From positions 3,224,001 to 3,288,000 of the forward strand of contig NZ_JAVDXW010000001.1 in NCBI RefSeq assembly GCF_031458135.1: a DNA stretch of 64,000 nt, in the 5' to 3' direction. Positions 18,927 to 26,481 of this stretch are shown here, in pieces. The position numbers and the translations under genes are program-made. Position 1 is the stretch's first letter, and every line of letters begins with the position of its first letter. Source of the DNA: Haloactinomyces albus. Its GTDB lineage: Bacteria; Actinomycetota; Actinomycetes; Mycobacteriales; Pseudonocardiaceae. The notes under the pieces were generated by a model that saw only the letters and a program-made list of their open reading frames with translations, was not told the origin of the DNA and did no database searches.

Positions 18927-19289
18927 TCAGTAGGAGACGCTGGGAGTGCCGTCGGCGAGGAACTCCACCAGCTTGGCCCCGCCGACGATCTTCGCGCCCT
19001 TGACGAGCGCGTTCTCGTCGAGGGCGCGCTTGTTGAAGCAGGGTGAGCAGACCAGGATGGTGCCGCCGGCACCGACGAAGTTGTCCATCAGTTCCTTGAG
19101 CGGTGCGAAGCCCTCCTCGTGAATGTCGTCGGCGGCTCCCTCGACCGCCAGGTTCACGCCCTCCGTCGACAGGAACACCACCGTCTCCTGGTCGGAGCCG
19201 ACAGCGGCGTTGGCGATGACGAAGGCCACCGTGGCCTTGTCCGTGTCGTCGCGGGCGTGGGTCAGCGACACGCAGAACTTCCCGGCCAT
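18927..19289 (-). CDS. DsrE-family sulfur-transfer protein
   Basis: Protein of 120 residues with the DsrE/TusD fold signature: KFCVSLTHARDDTDKATVAF at the start, then a Cys pair CSPC (Cys81 and Cys84) on the loop where DsrE and TusD carry the persulfide-bearing cysteine. It is expected to accept sulfur from a TusA-type carrier in the cytoplasm (family knowledge). The ATG at 19289 has AAGGAAG upstream, and this Shine-Dalgarno lies in the last codons of the TusA-like gene, so the two are tightly coupled. It lies 14 bp before the TusA-MetE fusion gene. The three genes form one transcription unit by spacing. Confidence 0.88.
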   Translation of the reverse strand: MAGKFCVSLTHARDDTDKATVAFVIANAAVGSDQETVVFLSTEGVNLAVEGAADDIHEEGFAPLKELMDNFVGAGGTILVCSPCFNKRALDENALVKGAKIVGGAKLVEFLADGTPSVSY

Positions 19290-19290
19290 G

Positions 19291-19503
19291 TCACGCTTCC
19301 TTTCGAGGCTCGATGACGTAGCGCGGTGGGTGTGCCTCCACCAGCCGGTGTCCGGTCAGTCGGCACCAGGCGGGCAGGTCCTCGGAGACTCCCGGGTCCT
19401 CGGCGAGCAGTTCCAACGACGACCCGGGCGGGAGCGTGGCCAGTCGCTGTTTCAAGCCGACGATGAGCTCCCCGCACCCCATCCGTCCCGCATCCCACCG
19501 CAT
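19291..19503 (-). CDS. TusA-like sulfur carrier
   Basis: Protein of 70 residues from ATG 19503 (MRWDAGRMGCGEL). TusA features are the early Cys10, the LPPGSSLELLAEDPGV strand-helix, and DLPAWCRLTGHRLVEA near the end. The usual CPxP motif after the catalytic Cys is changed to CGEL, as in the fused domain (CGNG). Longer upstream frame (to 19563) is open but starts away from the conserved fold. It is first of the three-gene sulfur-transfer operon and ends 1 nt before the DsrE start. Expected role: cytosolic persulfide carrier delivering sulfur to the DsrE protein or to the fusion protein (inference). Confidence 0.85.
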   Translation of the reverse strand: MRWDAGRMGCGELIVGLKQRLATLPPGSSLELLAEDPGVSEDLPAWCRLTGHRLVEAHPPRYVIEPRKEA

Positions 19504-19615
19504 GACACCGAATCTAGCGCTCGAATGCATACAGCATCCAGTACGACACGCAAGGTCGGTCATCTCCGCTGCCCTGCGATCTCCGTATCGGTGGCCGTGC
19601 TGGCACCGTCCGCCG

Positions 19616-20371
19616 TCATCGCCGGAGGAACCCTTCGCAGTGGGAGACCAGCGCCAGCGGGACCTCGTCGGGGGCGTAGTGCCCGGCGTCGGTGAAGATC
19701 TCCAGCTCGGCCCGGGGATACCACTCGAGCCAGGTGTCCTTCATGACCTCGGGCGACAGCGCGGGATCGTGGGCGCCTGCCAGAACGAGCACCGGTGTGG
19801 TCCGGCCCTTGACCCACTCGTGAATGTCCGTCTGTGACCAGGAGTCGAGGTAGCTGCGGAAGGCGGTCTTGTCGGTGCGTCCGGTCGAGCGGTGCACCAT
19901 CGCGTCCAGCCAGGCCGCGGGCAGGCGATTTCCGGTGGTGAGGTCGAGGATGGCTCGACGCTGCTCCGGCGCCTCGGCCGCCCCGGTGAACAACTGCCGG
20001 CTCTGCTCGTCGAACGGCACCCCGGAGGCGGGCACCGGCGAGATACCGATGAGTGCCTCGAGGCGCTGCTCGGCAGCGATCAGGACGTGCTGGGCCACCA
20101 TGCCGCCCATCGAATGACCGATGAGCGAGAACCGGTCCCAGCCGAGTGCGTCCGCGGTGTCCAGGACATCCTGCGCCGCTTCGGCGACCGTGTAGTTCCC
20201 GGTGGTGTCCCGGGCCTCTCCGTATCCCCGGTAATCGACGAACGCGTAGCTGAACGTGTCGGTGTCCAGGTACGGCAGGATCGGGCCGAAACTCGTGCGG
20301 TCACCGAGCCAACCGTGCAGGACCATCACCTTGTGCGGGCCGGAACCGATCAGGTCGTGGGGCAGTTGCAT
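19616..20371 (-). CDS. Alpha/beta-fold hydrolase
   Basis: Protein of 251 residues, a complete single-domain alpha/beta hydrolase. It shows the oxyanion-loop VMVLHGWLG, nucleophile elbow GHSMGG (Ser87), acid in [10 protein letters not shown] and the catalytic His in [11 protein letters not shown]. No signal peptide is present, so it is cytosolic. The ATG at 20371 precedes [13 protein letters not shown]. Substrate cannot be read from sequence. It is upstream of and co-directional with the sulfur-transfer operon but 112 bp away, so cotranscription is uncertain. It is divergent from uvrD2 across about 195 bp. Confidence 0.9.
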   Translation of the reverse strand: MQLPHDLIGSGPHKVMVLHGWLGDRTSFGPILPYLDTDTFSYAFVDYRGYGEARDTTGNYTVAEAAQDVLDTADALGWDRFSLIGHSMGGMVAQHVLIAAEQRLEALIGISPVPASGVPFDEQSRQLFTGAAEAPEQRRAILDLTTGNRLPAAWLDAMVHRSTGRTDKTAFRSYLDSWSQTDIHEWVKGRTTPVLVLAGAHDPALSPEVMKDTWLEWYPRAELEIFTDAGHYAPDEVPLALVSHCEGFLRR

Positions 20372-20566
20372 CTCGTCTCCTCGATCGGGCACTGCGTGCG
20401 CAGTGGCCGCGTAGGCGGTGCCGGACAAGCGGTATGTGCTCCGGGCGACGATCAATACTGTGCTTTGGCTCACGATCCTGGTCAAGGGGGGGCAGGTGCC
20501 GACATGCGGATGGGTACGGCGGGGTGTGGGCCGGTCCGGTCTTCGGGTTCTGCGAAGATGCCGGGC

Positions 20567-22663
20567 ATGGCCGAACAACCGCGACTGCTGAAAGGGTTGG
20601 ACCCGGAGCAGCGGACCGCGGTCACCGCCCCACGCGGACCGGTGTGCGTGCTGGCGGGCGCGGGTACCGGCAAGACCCGTACGATCACCCACCGCATCGC
20701 CCACCTCGTGGAGCGTGGCTTGGTCGTCCCCCAGCAGGTACTGGCGGTGACGTTCACCGCTCGCGCGGCAGGCGAGATGCGCACGCGCCTGCGCGCGCTG
20801 GGAGCTCCCGGTGTGCAGGCGCAGACCTTTCACGCGGCGGCATTCCGGCAGTTGCGCTACTTCTGGCCGCGAGTCCTCGAGGGGCAGATGTGGCCGTTGA
20901 CGGACAACAAGTTCCGGATCGTCATGCAGGCCGCGAACCGGTTGGGCCTGTCCACCGAGAAGGAGTCCGTGCGCGACCTCGCCGCCGAGATCGAGTGGTC
21001 GAAGGCATCCCTGATCGGCCCCGATCAGTACCCGGCGGCCGCGGCACGGGCGGGACGCTCGGCGCCGGTGGCCCCGGAGCAGATCGGCAGGGCGTTCACG
21101 ACTTACGAGAAGCTCAAGAACCATGCTCAGGTTCTCGACTTCGACGACCTGTTGCTGCACACGGCGGCGGTTCTGGAGGAGCACGCCGAGGTCGCCGAGG
21201 AGTTCCGCGCCCGCTATCGCTCCTTCGTCGTCGACGAGTACCAGGACGTCAACCCGCTGCAGCAGCGTGTGCTCGATGCCTGGTTGGGCGGTCGGGACGA
21301 TCTGACCGTCGTCGGTGACGCGAACCAGACGATCTACTCCTTCGCAGGGGCGGCACCCACGTGGTTGATCGGATTCTCACGCCGTTTTCCGGAGGCCACC
21401 GTGGTGCGGCTGGAACGCGATTACCGTTCCACACCGCAGGTCGTCTCCCTGGCCAACGCGGTGATCGATGCCGCACGCTCCCGACCGGCCGGAACCCGGC
21501 TGCGGCTGACAGGTCAGCGCGCCGACGGGCCGGATCCGCAGTTCGCCGAGCACGATGACGAATCGGCCGAGGCCGAGGCGGTGGTCCGCAGGATCGCCGC
21601 TCTGGTTCAGCAGGGCACCGCCCTGTCGGAGATCGCCGTGCTGTTCCGCGTCAATGCCCAGTCCGAGGTTTACGAAAAGGCCCTCTCGGACGCCGACATC
21701 CCGTACCAGGTGCGGGGCGGTGAGCGCTTTTTCGCGCGTGCCGAGGTGCGGCAGGCGATGACCGCGCTGCGGAACGCGGCGGCGCGGGACGATTCCGCAT
21801 CCGGTGATGACCTGCCGACACTGGTGCGTGCCGTACTGTCCGAGGTCGGTCTCACCACCGAGCCGCCGGCGGGGGGATCCGCCCGTGAGCGGTGGGAGTC
21901 GTTGAACGCACTGGTCGAGCTGGCAGCGGAACTGGCCGAGACGGTGCAGCAGCCGGACTTCGCGCGCTATGTCACGGAATTGGAGATGCGTGCCGAGGCA
22001 CAGCATCCACCGACGGTGGAAGGCGTGACACTGGCGTCGCTGCACGCGGCCAAGGGCTTGGAATGGGACGCGGTGTTCCTGGTCGGGCTCGTCGAGGGCA
22101 CGCTGCCGATCCAGCACGCCGACGGAGACGACGCGGCGATCGAGGAGGAGCGACGCCTGCTCTACGTCGGAGTCACCCGCGCGCGTGAGCATCTGCACCT
22201 GTCCTGGGCGCTGTCCCGGGCGAGCGGAGGACGGCGCCACCGCAAGCGCAGTCGATTCGTCCACGGTCTGGTTCCCGATGGGCATCCGGCCGCGCTTCCG
22301 GGCACGACCACGCCGCGCGCACGGGAGTCGAAGCCCAAGCAGACCGTCAAACCACGGTGCCGTATCTGCGCGACACCGCTGGCGAGCACCATGGACATCA
22401 AGCTCGGGCGGTGCTCGAGCTGTCCCTCCGATGCGGACGAGGACCTGCTGTCGCAGTTGCGGTCCTGGCGCAGCGAACGGGCCAGGCAGCTCAAGGTGCC
22501 CGCCTATGTGGTGTTCACCGATGCGACCCTGCTGGCGATCGCCGAACAGCGTCCGGCCGACGAGTCCGCGCTGGTCACGATCTCCGGCATCGGTGCCACG
22601 AAACTGGAGCGCTTCGGATCCGACGTTCTCGCCCTGGTGCAGGGCAGCCAGCGGGGTCCCTGA
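20567..22663 (+). CDS. uvrD2: ATP-dependent DNA helicase UvrD2
   Basis: Protein of 698 residues, matching the usual length of about 700. Walker [11 protein letters not shown] (Lys36), DEYQDVNP near residue 223, [22 protein letters not shown] and a C-terminal HRDC domain (about 625-695). A tetracysteine patch (CRICATP then CSSCPSD, around 598-625) precedes the HRDC domain, as in mycobacterial UvrD2. It is a 3'-5' SF1 helicase; UvrD2 is essential in mycobacteria but not primarily through its ATPase (family knowledge). The ATG at 20567 is used; ATG 20558 would add three residues. It lies directly upstream of whiB7, as in M. tuberculosis. Confidence 0.93.
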   Translation: MAEQPRLLKGLDPEQRTAVTAPRGPVCVLAGAGTGKTRTITHRIAHLVERGLVVPQQVLAVTFTARAAGEMRTRLRALGAPGVQAQTFHAAAFRQLRYFWPRVLEGQMWPLTDNKFRIVMQAANRLGLSTEKESVRDLAAEIEWSKASLIGPDQYPAAAARAGRSAPVAPEQIGRAFTTYEKLKNHAQVLDFDDLLLHTAAVLEEHAEVAEEFRARYRSFVVDEYQDVNPLQQRVLDAWLGGRDDLTVVGDANQTIYSFAGAAPTWLIGFSRRFPEATVVRLERDYRSTPQVVSLANAVIDAARSRPAGTRLRLTGQRADGPDPQFAEHDDESAEAEAVVRRIAALVQQGTALSEIAVLFRVNAQSEVYEKALSDADIPYQVRGGERFFARAEVRQAMTALRNAAARDDSASGDDLPTLVRAVLSEVGLTTEPPAGGSARERWESLNALVELAAELAETVQQPDFARYVTELEMRAEAQHPPTVEGVTLASLHAAKGLEWDAVFLVGLVEGTLPIQHADGDDAAIEEERRLLYVGVTRAREHLHLSWALSRASGGRRHRKRSRFVHGLVPDGHPAALPGTTTPRARESKPKQTVKPRCRICATPLASTMDIKLGRCSSCPSDADEDLLSQLRSWRSERARQLKVPAYVVFTDATLLAIAEQRPADESALVTISGIGATKLERFGSDVLALVQGSQRGP

Positions 22664-22751
22664 CCGCTCTCCGAGCCGCTTCTTTCGATTCGCGTCGATA
22701 CCCCTGACCTGCGGCGAAGCGATTTTTTCACTCGTTCGACGTGCTGCTGCG

Positions 22752-22790
22752 AAAAATCGGTTGCGCGTGGTGGCTGTGTGCCAATAATCT
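22752..22790 (+). promoter_or_regulatory. WhiB7-type autoregulated promoter of the whiB7 leader
   Basis: AAAAAT (22752-22757) lies exactly 3 bp upstream of a -35-like TTGCGC (22761-22766), followed after 18 bp by a -10-like TAATCT (22785-22790). An AT-rich block placed 3 bp before the -35 is the known signature of WhiB7-activated SigA promoters, where the WhiB7 AT-hook binds. Transcription would begin near 22797, giving a leader of about 425 nt. Confidence 0.6.
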
Positions 22791-22849
22791 TCGAGCCGGA
22801 TCGCGGTATTGACGCGCCCGGCGCGGAGCACGGAAAGGAGGTGGCCACG

Positions 22850-23032
22850 ATGTCCGGCATTTCGTTGTTCGGCACTTTTGGTCCTCTCATGTCCGGAGCC
22901 ACCGTGCTATGGAGCGTTCGCAACAGCGAAGCCCCCCGTTGCCGTGCCTTCGTGCGCCCACGTGGTGGTGCACGCGCATGGTTCGAGATGACCAATGATC
23001 CTTGCCGGTCCGCCCGGGAGCGAAGTCCCTGA
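22850..23032 (+). CDS. whiB7 upstream ORF (leader peptide)
   Basis: A 60-codon open frame beginning with ATG 22850 behind AAAGGAGGT, the strongest Shine-Dalgarno in the window, 7 nt from the start. The peptide (MSGISLFGTFGPLMSG at its start) is hydrophobic at the N terminus and Arg/Ala-rich after, and resembles no protein family. It ends 31 nt before the attenuator hairpin. In mycobacteria and Streptomyces, translation of a uORF in the whiB7 leader controls attenuation: ribosome stalling by antibiotics or amino-acid shortage lets an antiterminator form (established). The arrangement here fits that mechanism, so the peptide is probably regulatory rather than functional in itself. Confidence 0.75.
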   Translation: MSGISLFGTFGPLMSGATVLWSVRNSEAPRCRAFVRPRGGARAWFEMTNDPCRSARERSP

Positions 23033-23063
23033 TCCACTGGATCCAGGAGTATTTTCCGCTCAC

Positions 23064-23104
23064 GAAGGCCGCGGACCCGCATCTCGGGTCCGCGGCCTTC
23101 TTTT
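23064..23104 (+). terminator. Attenuator hairpin in the whiB7 leader
   Basis: A perfect 16-bp stem (23064-23079 with 23085-23100), 5-nt loop CATCT, followed by TTTT. It lies between the upstream ORF and whiB7, 118 nt before the whiB7 start. Its position makes it a Rho-independent attenuator that would stop whiB7 transcription unless an alternative structure forms. Confidence 0.85.
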
Positions 23105-23221
23105 GTGGACACCTCGCACCCGATCCACTCGTGTCACCGGAGAAGTCCTATGGGGACAGAAAAGCACCAAAGACCGACTCGAACGACGACCGACTCGAAC
23201 AACGCCAGGAGGAATCCACTG

Positions 23222-23596
23222 ATGTCGGCCCCGAGCGTCCCGGTATCCACAGAAGACGGAACCGAGGAGTGTGGTGCGGCGGTCGCCGCGCTGCTCGATT
23301 CCACACCGTCGGAGGAACCCGTCCTGCCCTGTCGCCGTGACCCGGATCTCTGGTTCGCCGAGAGTCCCGGAGAACTCGAAAAGGCGAAGAATCTGTGTAC
23401 CGATTGCCCCGTCAAGCAGGAATGCCTGGCCGGAGCGCTCTCCCGGGGCGAGCCCTGGGGAGTGTGGGGTGGCGAGATCCTCGATCGGGGAGCCGTGGTC
23501 GCACGCAAACGCCCGCGGGGGCGTCCGCGCAAGTCCACTTCCGCGAGGGCAACCGATGCGCGTACCGCGCGAGGCGAACAGGAGCAGGCGGCATGA
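23222..23596 (+). CDS. whiB7: Transcriptional regulator WhiB7
   Basis: Protein of 124 residues. Four iron-sulfur cysteines (Cys37, Cys59, Cys62, Cys68; the CxxCxxxxxC pattern), the WhiB turn GVWGGE (80-85) and a C-terminal AT-hook RPRGRPRK (97-104). The AT-hook separates WhiB7 from other WhiB proteins. It binds SigA and AT-rich DNA upstream of -35 elements and activates intrinsic multidrug-resistance genes when ribosomes are stressed (established for the family). The ATG at 23222 is chosen with AGGAGG-like sequence upstream. Regulation is probably by autoactivation plus attenuation in the leader. The stop overlaps a small downstream ORF by 4 nt (ATGA). Confidence 0.95.
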   Translation: MSAPSVPVSTEDGTEECGAAVAALLDSTPSEEPVLPCRRDPDLWFAESPGELEKAKNLCTDCPVKQECLAGALSRGEPWGVWGGEILDRGAVVARKRPRGRPRKSTSARATDARTARGEQEQAA

Positions 23597-23805
23597 AATC
23601 CCTCCCACACAACCTCCCGACTGTCGAAGCGAATCGTAGAAAGGCGATCCGAATGCTGATCACCGAGGAATTGATCCGAATACGATGTCAGGAGTCACTG
23701 CGTGAAGCGGAACACCGACGGTGGATCCGCCGTTGGCGTGCGGGACGCTGGTGGCGTTGGCTCTCGCGCTACGCGGCTCACCGGGCCGACCGGGCGCTGC
23801 GGTAG
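23593..23805 (+). CDS. Small basic protein coupled to whiB7
   Basis: A 70-codon open frame whose ATG overlaps the whiB7 stop codon (ATGA). The product is strongly basic with a Trp/Arg-rich C-terminal half (RRWIRRWRAGRWWRWLSR) and a predicted helical N-terminal part (MLITEELIRIRCQESLREAE). No family recognised. Overlap with whiB7 implies translational coupling and co-induction by the same attenuator. It ends before a strong terminator, so the two genes form a complete unit. An amphipathic cationic helix could bind RNA, ribosomes or membranes, but this is speculation. Conservation across relatives is needed before it is accepted as a gene. Confidence 0.5.
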   Translation: MKSLPHNLPTVEANRRKAIRMLITEELIRIRCQESLREAEHRRWIRRWRAGRWWRWLSRYAAHRADRALR

Positions 23806-23848
23806 TAAGGAAGTCGGGGTGGAGGCCGTGCCGGCGTCATGGCTCCAC

Positions 23849-23890
23849 CCGGCGGAGTCCCGGTTTTTCGAAAAGCCGGGACTCCGCCGG
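23849..23890. terminator. Bidirectional terminator after the whiB7 unit
   Basis: Perfect 15-bp arms (23849-23863 and 23876-23890), with the loop TTTTTCGAAAAG able to extend the stem. It sits between the convergent whiB7 unit and the ABC1 kinase gene. Confidence 0.8.
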
Positions 23891-23905
23891 AGCGAACGGG
23901 CACGT

Positions 23906-25216
23906 CTATTCGGCGAACCCGGGTTGCCACGTTGCGATGATCTCGCGGGCCCGTACCTCGGCGTCGAGTTGGCACAGGATTCCGGTGGCACCGAGAGTGA
24001 CCCGGTGGATCAGCAGGTAGTCCGGCGGCAGGTTCAGTGACCGGCCGGTGCGGAAGTCCGGGCTGCGCAGATCACCGACGCGATCGGCCTGCTGCTGCAT
24101 CCACGAACGGGTGAAATGGAAGGTCTCGGTGCGTACCGGATCCACGAATGGTCCGAGGTAGGCTTGCACGTCCTCGGCCCGGAGGGTGGAGTCGGTGTGG
24201 ACGAAGCGGTCGGTACGCAGCAGGTCCAGTAACTCCTCGGATCGATCCTCCAGAGCCAGGCGCAGCATGCGCCCCATCGTTGTGGGGAGCCCGTCCGGTA
24301 GCCGGGACACCGCACCGAAGTCGATCACGCACAGTCGCCCGTCGGGCAGCAGTTGGAAGTTGCCGGGGTGTGGATCGGCGTGCAGCAGACCCGATCGCGC
24401 GGGAGACGAGAAATGAAACTCACTGAGCAGGCGGCCGGCCTCGTCCCGCTGTTCGCGTGATCCCTCGGCAATGATGCGGGAGAAGGGCATTCCCGTCACC
24501 CATTCGGTGACCATGACCTTGGGTGAACTGGCCACGACCCGCGGAATGCGGATCCGGTCGTCACCGTCGAAAGCCGCCGCGAAGACACGCTGGTTCTCCG
24601 ATTCGGTGCGATAGTCGAGTTCCTCGACCATCCGATCCTGCAACTCCCTGAGCAGCGGCTTGATCTCGGCACCGGGGGCCAGCGACTGAAACAGTCGGGA
24701 GAACCGCATGAGCTGGCGTAAGTCCGAGCGCAGCGCCTCGTCGGCACCCGGATACTGAATCTTGACGGCGACCTCGCGGCCATCGTGCCACCGTGCGCGA
24801 TGCACCTGGCCGATGCTCGCGGCAGCCGCCGGTGTCTCGTCGAACTCGGTGAACCGTTCGTGCCAGGTGCTACCGAGCTGCTCGTCGAGTGTGCGCCACA
24901 CGCTCTTCTCGGACATCGGCGGCGCAGCCGCCTGTAGTTTGGACAATGCCTCGCGGTACGGCTCGGCCATCTCGTCCGGGACGGCCGCCTCGAACACGCT
25001 CAGGGCCTGTCCGAACTTCATCGCACCGCCCTTGAGCTGCCCGAGCACGGCGAACAGCTGTTCCGCGGTGCGAGCCGACACTTCGGCGTTGATCTCGTCG
25101 GCATCGTGGCCGGTGAGCCGCCGCCCCCATCCGGCGGCCATTCTTCCCGCGACACCGAAGGGCAGACCAGCCAGCTTGGCGGTTCGCTGTGCCGCACGGC
25201 GGGGCATATCAGTCAC
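23906..25216 (-). CDS. ABC1/AarF (UbiB-like) atypical kinase
   Basis: Protein of 436 residues of the ABC1/ADCK/UbiB family. The family-specific KxGQ motif appears as LKGGAMKFGQALS near residue 62-74, followed by the modified P-loop AAAASIGQVHRA, the catalytic-loop-like LLHADPHPGNF and the metal-binding VIDFGAVS. There is no membrane helix at the C terminus. Family members are ATPases/kinases linked to isoprenoid quinone or lipid metabolism; the exact substrate here is unknown. GTG 25216 is chosen because GGAAGGGAG lies about 6 nt upstream; ATG 25207 is an alternative. It corresponds to Rv3197, which is next to whiB7 in M. tuberculosis and has been linked to drug tolerance. Confidence 0.9.
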   Translation of the reverse strand: MTDMPRRAAQRTAKLAGLPFGVAGRMAAGWGRRLTGHDADEINAEVSARTAEQLFAVLGQLKGGAMKFGQALSVFEAAVPDEMAEPYREALSKLQAAAPPMSEKSVWRTLDEQLGSTWHERFTEFDETPAAAASIGQVHRARWHDGREVAVKIQYPGADEALRSDLRQLMRFSRLFQSLAPGAEIKPLLRELQDRMVEELDYRTESENQRVFAAAFDGDDRIRIPRVVASSPKVMVTEWVTGMPFSRIIAEGSREQRDEAGRLLSEFHFSSPARSGLLHADPHPGNFQLLPDGRLCVIDFGAVSRLPDGLPTTMGRMLRLALEDRSEELLDLLRTDRFVHTDSTLRAEDVQAYLGPFVDPVRTETFHFTRSWMQQQADRVGDLRSPDFRTGRSLNLPPDYLLIHRVTLGATGILCQLDAEVRAREIIATWQPGFAE

Positions 25217-25420
25217 GGATACTCCCTTCCAGCGGGCAGGAGCGCACAGCTCATGCCGGTCCCCGGTTCCAGCTTTTCGGGGACCCGCTCACATGCTAGA
25301 GGTTTCCCGTGGTCCGTGGGCCATGATCGTCAACGCGGATCGCGCGGGCGAACCGGGAATGTGGTGTGGGTGCGTGGTGCACGCGGGTGATCCCTCGGCG
25401 AGATCACCCGCCTGCGGAAC

Positions 25421-25570
25421 TCATGCTTTGCCGAGAATGCGCGTCATCTTCGTCCCACACACCGGGCAGGTGCCCTTGGCCATCCGCCGGCCGTTGGTTT
25501 CCGAGACCTCGCCGGAAAAATCACGCTTTGCCCGACACTTCACGCAGTAGCCGTTGTACGTCTCGGCCAC
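25421..25570 (-). CDS. Small zinc-ribbon protein (DUF5679)
   Basis: Protein of 49 residues starting at GTG 25570, with AAGGAGG 6 nt upstream. Two CxxC knuckles (YCVKC and TCPVCG) separated by about 25 residues make a rubredoxin-like zinc ribbon. The sequence MAETYNGYCVKCRAKRDF is typical of the DUF5679 family, common in actinobacteria and of unknown function. The longer upstream frame is discarded because the strong ribosome-binding site defines this start. It is upstream of and co-directional with the ABC1 kinase (about 204 bp). Confidence 0.85.
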   Translation of the reverse strand: MAETYNGYCVKCRAKRDFSGEVSETNGRRMAKGTCPVCGTKMTRILGKA

Positions 25571-25845
25571 GGCAGCCCTCCTTCTGGTCGTCATCCAGCA
25601 TCGTTGCCGGCTGTGGAGCACGGATCCGGGCCGCGCTGGGCAAACGGTACCCGTGGACGCATCGGTATGCATGCATATGGCGCATCGCATGTTCGGCTGA
25701 ATGGACCAGTTCCGCGGATACTACTCTGGGTAGCGATACCTGGGATGGTTTTCCACGTGGAGCAGCCTCCGAATCGCGACCCCGGCATGCGGCCTCGCTC
25801 ACAGGGTCCTCCGATCATCGGGGCCACTCGCTAAGGTCACCTCCC

Positions 25846-26412
25846 GTGACCGAACCGCAGGTTGAAGTGCGCCGCAGCAAACGTCGGCGGCAGACGGTCA
25901 GCGCCTATCGGGACGGCGACAAGGTGATCGTGCTACTGCCGGACAGGATGAGCCGGACCGAGGAGAAGCGCTGGGTGGCCGACATGCTCAGTCGCCTGCA
26001 GCGTAGCGAGACACGGCGACGGTCACCGGCGCGCGAATCGGATGAGGCACTCGTCGAACGCTGCCGTCAACTGTCGGAGAAGTATCTCGACGGTCGTGCC
26101 GTGCCCCACGGTGTTCGCTGGGTACGGCCGATGCGGACGCGATGGGCCTCCTGCACGCCGAGTGAGGGCACCATCCGGGTGAGCCGGCGCCTCCGCGATG
26201 TGCCCGGCTGGGTGCTCGACTACGTGCTCGTGCACGAACTCGCGCACCTGCTGGTTCCGGGGCACGGTGCCGACTTCTGGGCGTGGGTACGCGGCTATCC
26301 GAAAACCGAACGGGCCATCGGGTACCTGGAGGGACTGTCCGCCGCCGCGCATCTCGAACTCGACCTGGACGGCGATGTCGAAACCCCACTCGGCAGCAAG
26401 TCCGACACCTGA
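25846..26412 (+). CDS. YgjP-like (M48-related) metallopeptidase
   Basis: Protein of 188 residues starting at GTG 25846. The C-terminal half has the zinc motif HELAHLLVPGHGADFWAW, with HExxH followed by the second His and GHG as in the YgjP/DUF45 metallopeptidase family, preceded by the family signature MRTRWASCTPSEGTI. The N terminus (VEVRRSKRRRQTVSAYRDGD) is the usual beta-strand region. No membrane segment is present. Substrate unknown. It is divergent from the DUF5679 gene and convergent with the zinc metalloprotease gene; the intervening 69 bp hold two palindromic elements. Confidence 0.88.
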   Translation: MTEPQVEVRRSKRRRQTVSAYRDGDKVIVLLPDRMSRTEEKRWVADMLSRLQRSETRRRSPARESDEALVERCRQLSEKYLDGRAVPHGVRWVRPMRTRWASCTPSEGTIRVSRRLRDVPGWVLDYVLVHELAHLLVPGHGADFWAWVRGYPKTERAIGYLEGLSAAAHLELDLDGDVETPLGSKSDT

Positions 26413-26425
26413 GCCCGGATGTACA

Positions 26426-26468
26426 GTTTCGCGCGAAATCACATTTTTGCGGTTTCGCGCGAAACTGC
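26426..26468. repeat. Two palindromic elements, GTTTCGCGCGAAAC type
   Basis: Copy at 26426-26439 matches 13 of 14 core bases; the copy at 26452-26465 is perfect and is extended by GC on both sides. Copies are 26 bp apart centre to centre. They lie between convergent genes; the second is flanked by ATTTTT on the left and AATTTT on the right, so a bidirectional terminator role is possible. Confidence 0.75.
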
Positions 26469-26481
26469 AATTTTATGGGGC

